This document shows, one piece after another, positions 5,995-11,371 of a DNA stretch of 11,371 nucleotides. The notes under the pieces were generated by a model. That model searched no databases. It had not been told where the DNA came from and saw nothing but the letters and a program-made list of their open reading frames with translations. The position numbers and the translations under genes were made by a program. Origin of the DNA: Candidatus Stahliibacteriota bacterium (lineage in GTDB: Bacteria; Hydrothermota; Tepidihabitantia; SM23-42); NCBI GenBank assembly GCA_030670605.1, contig DAOVBK010000024.1:1-11371 (forward strand), read 5' to 3'. The first letter of the stretch is position 1. Each line of letters begins with the position of its first letter.

Positions 5995-6782
5995 AATGGT
6001 ATGTGAAAACACCGAGATATGCACACTTATGGGCAGTTGTGCTGGCATCAGTGCTTATCTGTCCTTTGACGTATGCCCAGGACGAAATGACCGCTGATTC
6101 GATTCTGCACATCATGACTGAAACGATGAATCAAGACCAGGCACAAGGGAAAATGACAATGACTATTGTTACGACATCCGGTGACGAGCGAACATTTTCA
6201 TACGAGACGTACTCTAAGAATCAGGGAGAGAAAAGCCTGATGAAATATCTGGAGCCGTCGCGTGTGAAGGGCCAGACCATACTCATGCTTAATGATGCTG
6301 ATGATATCTGGACATACTTCCCAAAGACAAAGCGTATTCGGAAGCTTGCGACGCACGCGAAGAAACAAAAGCTCGAGGGTAGCGATTTTTCCTATGAAGA
6401 TATGGGTGCATCAAACACGTTCATTGAAGAATACGTTTCTGTTCGACATAAGGATGAAAAGAAAGAAGGGCGGGATTGCTACAGGCTTGAGTTAACACGT
6501 AAGCCTGAGAGTTCTGCAAGCTACTCGAGGCTGGTGATATGGGTGGACAGGGAATACTATATCCCTTTAGTAATTGATTACTTTCATGACGATGATCCGC
6601 AGCTCTGGGAAAAGCAGCTCATACTTAGTGAAATTCAACTCATTGATGGTATCTATACCCCTATGAAAATGGTTATGTACAACAAACTCGATGACACACA
6701 GACGAGCATGGAAATCAGTGAAATAACTTATGAAGTCGACTTGCCTGACGAACTGTTCACAGAAATGGGGATGCAACAGTGA
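5991..6782 (+). CDS. LolA-like outer membrane lipoprotein-sorting protein
   Basis: A 263-residue periplasmic protein of the LolA/LolB-like fold group usually annotated 'outer membrane lipoprotein-sorting protein'. Residues 1-29 are a signal peptide with a likely cut after TYA. Family marks are clear: an early SILHIMTETMNQDQAQGKM helix and strand, ILMLNDADDIWTYFPKTKRIRKL, and GSDFSYEDM at 130-138, which is the most typical block. The fold is an open beta-barrel with a hydrophobic cavity that carries lipid or acyl chains. Members of this group are often encoded beside MMPL-type RND exporters, where they may act as the periplasmic carrier; the proteobacterial DUF1329 proteins are comparable. Here it lies between a TetR gene (4-nt overlap) and a beta-barrel gene (GTGA overlap), with the exporter following. 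A strong AAGGAGG (5980-5986) sets the start. True lipoprotein sorting is less likely than cargo transfer for the exporter. Confidence 0.85.
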   Translation: MKWYVKTPRYAHLWAVVLASVLICPLTYAQDEMTADSILHIMTETMNQDQAQGKMTMTIVTTSGDERTFSYETYSKNQGEKSLMKYLEPSRVKGQTILMLNDADDIWTYFPKTKRIRKLATHAKKQKLEGSDFSYEDMGASNTFIEEYVSVRHKDEKKEGRDCYRLELTRKPESSASYSRLVIWVDREYYIPLVIDYFHDDDPQLWEKQLILSEIQLIDGIYTPMKMVMYNKLDDTQTSMEISEITYEVDLPDELFTEMGMQQ

Positions 6783-7939
6783 ATAAGCACTATATTGTTT
6801 TTCTTTGTTTGGTAAGCACATATGGGTTTGGTCAGGTTGACATATATGGATACTTTGAACCGCAATACACAGGTATTTATCTTGATACAATGTACTACCA
6901 GCAAAGCTACACCAAACTGCGCATCGACCTTACGAGCAGGGCAGTGAAGCACACTGAATTTGGTGCTGATATTATCTACGTGCTCTATTTTGGCGCACGA
7001 CAGTGGAACATTCTCGATTTCCTCCCCCGACGCATCACATCTGCAGTTCCGCCAGAATTGTATTCCTATTATGAGTTTGCTCTACGCGATACAATGTACC
7101 TTGACAATGCGTATACACGCCTCAGTTTTGGTCGGTTTGCAGTAACTGCGGGTAAACAGCAGATATCTCTCGGCACTGGTTACTTTACCAATCCCATCGA
7201 CGTATTCAACACCAAGGACGCGCTTGACCCGACGTACGAGCAGCCTGGTCACTATGCCGTGCGACTCGACTGGTATCCTGGCTACCGTCTGAGTTGTATG
7301 GGCTTGTACACGCCGATTGAGTATGATTGGGAAAGCTCAGGAAAACTGCTGCGCGGAAAACTGGGACTCGGCCATTTTGATATGTCAGTGACTGGCTATC
7401 AGTATCAATGCAAAACCACAGACTTCTATACATTCTCAGTCACGCAGCAACGCAGGACGCTGGTCGGCATCGACGTTGTCGGTGAACTACTCGGACTTGG
7501 TGTCTGGGGAGAAGGTGCATACAATTTCATGGACATTGATGATGCTTTTTATGAATTTGTTGTCGGGGGAGATTATACATTTGAATCAGGTCTGTACACG
7601 ATGATTGAGTACCACCATAGCTCTTTGGGCAGATCTGACCACGAACAGTATGATTTGAACGACTGGATGCGGTTCATTACCGGTGAAACAAAGACCATTG
7701 CTCAAGACCAGATGTACGGACTCATTCAGTATCCGCTCACCGATTTGATACTAATCGGAGGGTCAGTGCTCTTCAGCATTTCCGATCAGAGCGCTGCACT
7801 CGTTCCTATGTTCTACTATAGTCTCTTTGAAAATGTTGAACTAACATGCGTGTTCAATGTGTACGTCGGCGAAGAAGGGAAGAACTATTCCGGTAAGCTC
7901 GGTAGTGGCGGCTTCATTCGTGCCAATGTCTATTTCTAG
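6779..7939 (+). CDS. Outer-membrane beta-barrel protein, DUF1302-like
   Basis: A 386-residue exported protein starting at GTG, overlapping the previous stop as GTGA; a weak GGGG lies 8 nt upstream. Residues 1-18 are a signal peptide (cut likely before QVDIYGYF). The remainder shows alternating aromatic/polar strands (for example FGRFAVTAGKQQISLGTGYF), and the last residue is Phe in ANVYF, the usual beta-signal read by the BAM machine. The segment GKQQISLGTGYFTNPIDVFN resembles DUF1302-type and related porin-like proteins found beside LolA-like/DUF1329 and RND genes. I judge it the outer-membrane part of the export system. The strand count was not computed, but the length would suit a 16-18-strand barrel. 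The gene ends in a strong hairpin that shares its last bases, so transcription may stop or drop before the RND gene. Confidence 0.75.
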   Translation: MNKHYIVFLCLVSTYGFGQVDIYGYFEPQYTGIYLDTMYYQQSYTKLRIDLTSRAVKHTEFGADIIYVLYFGARQWNILDFLPRRITSAVPPELYSYYEFALRDTMYLDNAYTRLSFGRFAVTAGKQQISLGTGYFTNPIDVFNTKDALDPTYEQPGHYAVRLDWYPGYRLSCMGLYTPIEYDWESSGKLLRGKLGLGHFDMSVTGYQYQCKTTDFYTFSVTQQRRTLVGIDVVGELLGLGVWGEGAYNFMDIDDAFYEFVVGGDYTFESGLYTMIEYHHSSLGRSDHEQYDLNDWMRFITGETKTIAQDQMYGLIQYPLTDLILIGGSVLFSISDQSAALVPMFYYSLFENVELTCVFNVYVGEEGKNYSGKLGSGGFIRANVYF

Positions 7940-7962
7940 GTTTCTGCAAAAAGCAGAAACCT
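7938..7962 (+). terminator. Hairpin at the end of the TetR-2 operon
   Basis: AGGTTTCTGC (7938-7947) and GCAGAAACCT (7953-7962) form a perfect 10-bp stem with an AAAAA loop; the left arm begins inside the TAG stop. No T-run follows (TCGATTG), so it may be a Rho-assisted or partial terminator, or an mRNA 3'-end stabiliser that lets the upstream genes be expressed more than the exporter. Confidence 0.5.
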
Positions 7963-7984
7963 TCGATTGCAATGATTTTGTTAT

Positions 7985-8041
7985 GATTACGATGATTGTG
8001 AATAGTAAAATCACTGTTATCATTCCTTAATCACCGTAATC
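7985..8041. repeat. Interrupted inverted repeat before the exporter gene
   Basis: GATTACG (7985-7991) and GATT (7994-7997) pair with CGTAATC (8035-8041) and AATC (8029-8032), with a 2x2 internal mismatch. Inside, GTGA (7998-8001) can pair with TCAC (8011-8014). This could be an RNA structure or a protein-binding region; A/T richness means part of it may be chance. Confidence 0.35.
7996..8023 (+). promoter_or_regulatory. Possible promoter for the RND exporter
   Basis: TTGTGA (7996-8001, 4 of 6), a 16-bp spacer, and TATCAT (8018-8023, 5 of 6). It is weaker than the TetR promoters, but has the same spacer and sits inside the inverted repeat 7985-8041. A start near 8030 would give a leader of about 60 nt. 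Confidence 0.3.
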
Positions 8042-8076
8042 AAGAGAGCGAAGAAATTTTTTTTCAGAGCTCTCTT
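8042..8076 (+). promoter_or_regulatory. Leader hairpin just upstream of the exporter's ribosome site
   Basis: AAGAGAGC (8042-8049) pairs exactly with GCTCTCTT (8069-8076); the 19-nt loop contains GAAGAAA and a T8 run that can partly pair with each other. The GGGGGA ribosome-binding site follows at 8081-8086. It could modulate translation or act as a weak attenuator; the T-run lies within the loop, not after the stem. Confidence 0.35.
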
Positions 8077-8089
8077 CTATGGGGGAATC

Positions 8090-10801
8090 ATGAAGGAAAA
8101 ACTATTGAGAAAATGGGCACGCTTTGCAGCAACGCATCCGTGGTTGGTGATTGTCTGCGTACTTGTTATTACTATTCTTGCTGCTCTGTCTGCATCGCGG
8201 ATCAGAATGGATATGCGATGGTCTGACCTGCTGCCCATGGGCGATCCAGTTGCGCAAGAATTCGATCGAATATTGAAGGAGTATAGGAGCGCCTCAACCA
8301 TTCACATCGTAGTCAAGGGAGAGGAACAGCAGATGAAGCAATTTGCTGAAGTAATTGCACCTCGTCTTGAAAAACTCACAGACTACATTGAGCGTGTTGA
8401 CTATAAAATGGAGAAAGAGTTTTTTGCCGAGCACGGGTTTATGCTTGCTAAGGCAACAGATCTTGAACAGACAAAAGACATGTTCGAGAACCTCAATCTC
8501 ATTCCGCTTATGACACGCATTAATGACAATTTTGAGGAAGAGTATATCGGTGATGAAGAGGCACTGAGCACCAAAGAAAAGGAAGATGAGGCGGTACGTT
8601 CTCTCGATGGTTTACATTTCTGGCTTCAGGCGCTGGACAGATCGATTGATGACCCTGCAGGCAATCAGGCACGCGCTGATACTGCAGTGGAGTACTTACT
8701 GTACGGTGACCCGTATTTTCTTTCGCATGATAAGCGTATTCTCTTGATTGCCATAAAACCAACGTTCACCTCGATAGATATTGAAAAAGACATAGCGGCA
8801 ACAAATGCAATCCAGAAGATTATAGATGATACTGTGCACAATTTCCCAGGACTCTATGCCGGGCTCACGGGGATGATCCCACTCCAAAAGGATGAAATGG
8901 AATACACGAATAGAGATATGAAGAGGGCCTCTGTTGTTGCACTCGTGCTCGTACTTTTGCTTTTCATACTTACCTTTCGGATGTGGAGTACACCGATTCT
9001 CGCTGCCCTTAACCTTATCGTTGCAATTATTATTGCCGCTGGTGTTGTCGGAGTAACGCTCGGCAGGCTCAATCTCATGACATCCATGTTTGCCGTCATT
9101 CTCATCGGTCTTGGAATTGACTATGCGATTCACATTATTTCCGTGTATGCTGAACGCAGGAGCATAAACGGCGATGCAGCAGCTGCTATGGAAGAGACAT
9201 TTATGCGTTCCGGCTCCGGAATCATCACGGGCGCCTTAACCACAGCCGCTGCCTTTTTTGCACTCGCAATTTCTGTGACGCAGGGCATTCGAGAAATGGG
9301 CATCGTGCTCGGCATAGGTATTGTCTGTGCAATGATGACGACCATGACGCTTCTGCCGGCGCTATTGGTCGCCCGCGAACGCGTTCTCTCCAAAGTGAGC
9401 CGTAAGTCGTCCAAGCCGCCGCACATCGAGTTCACCATTCTTGCTAAGTATGGTGAGGAGGTGATGCGCCGACCTTTACTGTATTTGCTCATTGCCTGCG
9501 TGCTCACTATATTTTTCTTGTATCAAGCACTGAATATCAAATTCGACTACAACATGTATAATGTCGAACCTGCAGGATTGGAGACTGTTGCGTTACAGGA
9601 TACGATTATCCAAGCCTTTGATCTGAGTCCTGATTTTGCTATGGTCACAGCGAGTTCTATTGAAGAATCATACGAGATTGCGGAGAAAGCTCGAGAGATG
9701 CCGAGCTTCAGCATGGTTGAGAATATCGGTGATTTCTGTCCACCTATGGACAAACAACTCAAGCGTAGACCACATGTTGTGGAAATACGGAGGGGCGTTG
9801 AGTCACATGTGCGTCAAACCAGACTTACGAACACTAACATTGATGACCTCATCGAGCAATTAATAAGACTCGATATGAACATTTATGAGCTGTCACAGCT
9901 CGCATTCATTGGTGGACAGGACAAAGTCGATGCAAAATGCCAGAGTATTGTCGGTAACCCGGAGGCAGACGAGCCAGACAATCATATTCTCAATCTTGTT
10001 GAGAAAATCCGGGTGAATCCGCAACAGGCAGTGCAGGCGCTGAATACATTCCAAGTGCACTACTTCCCCGTGCTCAGGACAAAGGTCTATGACATGGCGA
10101 ATCCTGAGTTCATTACACTCGAAACGCTACCTGACCATATAAAAGAACGTTACATTAATGATGCTGGTGATATGTATCTTGTAACGTTATACCCCCGGGA
10201 GCAGATCTGGGATTTCGAAGTGATGCGGCGTTTTGATGCGCAGCTCGCTCAGGTCCATCCGCGCATAACGGGTACGCCACCGCTCTTTTTACGCCTCATT
10301 GATTATATCGCACGTGATGGTTTGATCGCGACCGTGCTTACCATTGTTATCGTTGTACTCTTGCTCTGGTTTGATTTCCGGAGTCTCAAAATGGCTCTGC
10401 TTGGTGTTATTCCGTTACTTGCTGGCGGCATCTGGATGGTGGGGATTCTTAAGTCACTCGGGATGATGTTGAATTTCATCAATGTTATGGGTTTACCGAT
10501 GATCGTAGGCATTGGTATCGATGATGGCGTGCACTTACTCCACCGTTATCAGTATGAAGGATTGAACAAAACCCCTACTGTTTTGAAGAGTACGGGTAAG
10601 GCAATACTGCTGACCTCGCTGACGACAATGGCTGGATTTGGCTCACTGTCCACCGCATCGTATCGGGGCTGGGCAAGTCTCGGCATACTCCTCGCGATTG
10701 GCGTTGGTGCGTGCTTTCTGACGACCGTCTTGTTTCTGCCCGCAATCATCGGGTTGACACAGAAGAGCAAGCAAACACATGCGTCGAACAGCGTGGAATA
10801 G
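8090..10801 (+). CDS. RND-superfamily (MMPL-type) exporter
   Basis: A 903-residue inner-membrane exporter with the duplicated RND layout: TM1 near 17-35, a large periplasmic loop 37-280, TM2-6 about 281-430, TM7 about 464-482, a second loop 483-742, and TM8-12 about 743-895. Proton-relay acidic residues sit in the matching helices: Asp344 in GLGIDYAIHI and Asp811-Asp812 in GIGIDDGVHLLHRY, the form seen in COG1033/HpnN-like predicted exporters of lipids and hydrophobic molecules rather than in AcrB-type drug pumps. The second loop carries a helical, charged insertion (about 560-640). The cytoplasmic C-tail is short and basic/polar. The start is an ATG 4-5 nt after GGGGGA. It lies 150 bp after the beta-barrel gene, behind a hairpin and a possible promoter, and probably works with the LolA-like and barrel proteins. 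The driving force is the proton gradient by family; the cargo is unknown. Confidence 0.92.
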   Translation: MKEKLLRKWARFAATHPWLVIVCVLVITILAALSASRIRMDMRWSDLLPMGDPVAQEFDRILKEYRSASTIHIVVKGEEQQMKQFAEVIAPRLEKLTDYIERVDYKMEKEFFAEHGFMLAKATDLEQTKDMFENLNLIPLMTRINDNFEEEYIGDEEALSTKEKEDEAVRSLDGLHFWLQALDRSIDDPAGNQARADTAVEYLLYGDPYFLSHDKRILLIAIKPTFTSIDIEKDIAATNAIQKIIDDTVHNFPGLYAGLTGMIPLQKDEMEYTNRDMKRASVVALVLVLLLFILTFRMWSTPILAALNLIVAIIIAAGVVGVTLGRLNLMTSMFAVILIGLGIDYAIHIISVYAERRSINGDAAAAMEETFMRSGSGIITGALTTAAAFFALAISVTQGIREMGIVLGIGIVCAMMTTMTLLPALLVARERVLSKVSRKSSKPPHIEFTILAKYGEEVMRRPLLYLLIACVLTIFFLYQALNIKFDYNMYNVEPAGLETVALQDTIIQAFDLSPDFAMVTASSIEESYEIAEKAREMPSFSMVENIGDFCPPMDKQLKRRPHVVEIRRGVESHVRQTRLTNTNIDDLIEQLIRLDMNIYELSQLAFIGGQDKVDAKCQSIVGNPEADEPDNHILNLVEKIRVNPQQAVQALNTFQVHYFPVLRTKVYDMANPEFITLETLPDHIKERYINDAGDMYLVTLYPREQIWDFEVMRRFDAQLAQVHPRITGTPPLFLRLIDYIARDGLIATVLTIVIVVLLLWFDFRSLKMALLGVIPLLAGGIWMVGILKSLGMMLNFINVMGLPMIVGIGIDDGVHLLHRYQYEGLNKTPTVLKSTGKAILLTSLTTMAGFGSLSTASYRGWASLGILLAIGVGACFLTTVLFLPAIIGLTQKSKQTHASNSVE

Positions 10802-10842
10802 CGGCGATCGTACAATAGGCATGGAATTTCACAGATTTTCAC

Positions 10843-10855
10843 ATAGCGTCGCTAT
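10843..10855. promoter_or_regulatory. Perfect 13-bp odd palindrome in the gap after the exporter
   Basis: ATAGCGTCGCTAT has 6-bp arms around one central T, the same geometry as the TetR-2 operators but another sequence. It is 42 bp after the exporter stop and 75 bp before the next start. Possible operator; no good promoter hexamers were found around it. Confidence 0.25.
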
Positions 10856-10896
10856 CATACGGCAGCGATAGTCTTTAGTGCCTTGATTTTTCACTA

Positions 10897-10916
10897 CTTA
10901 ATCGAACGCAATGCGT
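10897..10916. promoter_or_regulatory. TetR-1-like half-site and small palindrome before the FG-GAP gene
   Basis: CTTAATCGAACG (10897-10908) is identical, on the opposite strand, to 12 bp at 3914-3925 that cover the right end of the TetR-1 operator and the bases after it. It runs into a separate odd palindrome, ACGCAATGCGT (10906-10916). The full AATCG-NN-CGATT site is not present, so binding is uncertain. Confidence 0.3.
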
Positions 10917-10930
10917 AACAAGGAGGAACA

Positions 10931-11371
10931 ATGACCCGTGCGTTGTGTATGGCTGCACTCATAGTGCCATTTGTGTTTGGACAAATTAACTGGACTCAGC
11001 ATACCGTCACAAACAGCTTTGATGGTGCGGTTTGGGTGCATGCGGCTGATTTTGATGGTGATGATGATATGGATATAGTTGGTGCAGCATGGGATGCTGA
11101 CGAAATCGCCTGGTGGGAGAATGATGGTAATGAGAATTTCACTGAGCATATCCTCACCAGTACCTTCAATGGTGCCTCAAGCGTGTATGCGGCTGATCTT
11201 GATACTGATGGTGACATGGACATATTGGGAACTGCGTATCTGGCGAATACGATCAAGTGGTGGGAAAACGATGTAACCGGTATAGAAGAAGACAGCCATG
11301 AGGGCATATCACAGGATAACCATTTTGCGACAATTATCGATGGACCACTGCACGTGGAACATGGTTCATAT
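10931..11371 (+). CDS. Secreted FG-GAP/VCBS-repeat protein, 3' end outside the window
   Basis: An open frame of 147 codons running to the window edge, started by ATG after AAGGAGG (10920-10926). Residues 1-17 are a signal peptide (cut likely after VFG). Two repeats about 49 residues apart each hold a calcium-binding loop: D40-F-D-G-D-D-D-M-D48 and D89-L-D-T-D-G-D-M-D97, followed by matching WWEND ends at 61-65 and 110-114. These FG-GAP/VCBS units form beta-propeller blades in secreted or surface proteins. Two blades are far fewer than the seven of a complete propeller. After VTGIEED the sequence changes to SQDNHFATIIDGPLHVEHG, which looks like the linker and first strand of an FCB-type C-terminal sorting domain; from memory, similar GIEE...GPL tails end secreted proteins in candidate division WOR-3. 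The protein may thus be short, ending soon after the window. The exact function is unknown. Confidence 0.82.
   Translation, partial: MTRALCMAALIVPFVFGQINWTQHTVTNSFDGAVWVHAADFDGDDDMDIVGAAWDADEIAWWENDGNENFTEHILTSTFNGASSVYAADLDTDGDMDILGTAYLANTIKWWENDVTGIEEDSHEGISQDNHFATIIDGPLHVEHGSY

Noticed and set aside
8696..9133. Reverse-strand open frame of 145 codons
   Set aside because: Antisense to the exporter; its Asn/Lys/Glu/His-rich product is what the reverse of transmembrane coding sequence often gives.

Overview
The window (about 45-50% GC by eye) looks like a chromosomal segment from a Gram-negative, two-membrane bacterium. The evidence is a signal-peptide beta-barrel protein ending in Phe, a LolA-like periplasmic protein, an RND/MMPL exporter, a secreted tricorn-type protease, and a secreted FG-GAP protein whose tail looks like the start of an FCB-type C-terminal sorting domain. 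From remembered similarity of the FG-GAP tail and the small VVVTA-repeat protein, I suspect an uncultured FCB-related lineage such as candidate division WOR-3. This is inference and was not checked against any database. All recognised genes are on the + strand.

Layout. (1) 1-48 is the last 15 codons of an upstream gene. (2) 135-3224 is a secreted tricorn protease homologue with all expected catalytic residues. Its promoter is near consensus, its -10 sits inside a perfect 16-bp palindrome, and the start has no Shine-Dalgarno, so the mRNA may be nearly leaderless. (3) 3271-3759 is a GNAT acetyltransferase of the MnaT/phosphinothricin type. (4) 3861-4964 is a TetR-led unit: consensus promoter, double operator, TetR regulator, and a tightly coupled 114-residue secreted protein carrying repeats that resemble TonB boxes. 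(5) 4965-5271 is intergenic, with a G/C-rich hairpin and a second promoter module. (6) 5272-7939 is a second TetR-led operon joined by 4-nt overlaps: TetR, LolA-like periplasmic protein and outer-membrane beta-barrel, ending in a strong hairpin. (7) 8090-10801 is a 903-residue RND/MMPL exporter, preceded by a structured 150-bp gap. (8) 10931 to the end is the N-terminal part of an FG-GAP/VCBS-repeat secreted protein.

How it fits together. The second TetR, the LolA-like protein, the beta-barrel and the RND exporter form a plausible envelope-spanning export set: inner-membrane pump, periplasmic hydrophobic-cargo carrier and outer-membrane barrel, under a TetR that very probably controls itself through two ACCGACGGTCGGT sites. 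It is comparable in logic to the DUF1302/DUF1329/RND sets of proteobacteria; the cargo is unknown. The most unusual feature is that the two TetR promoters share one architecture (a degenerate 7-bp CCYAAAG tandem repeat, a CCCC TTGACA -35, a 16-bp spacer, and ATTATAATAA around the -10) but carry unrelated operators, as though one promoter module had been duplicated and fitted with different regulators.
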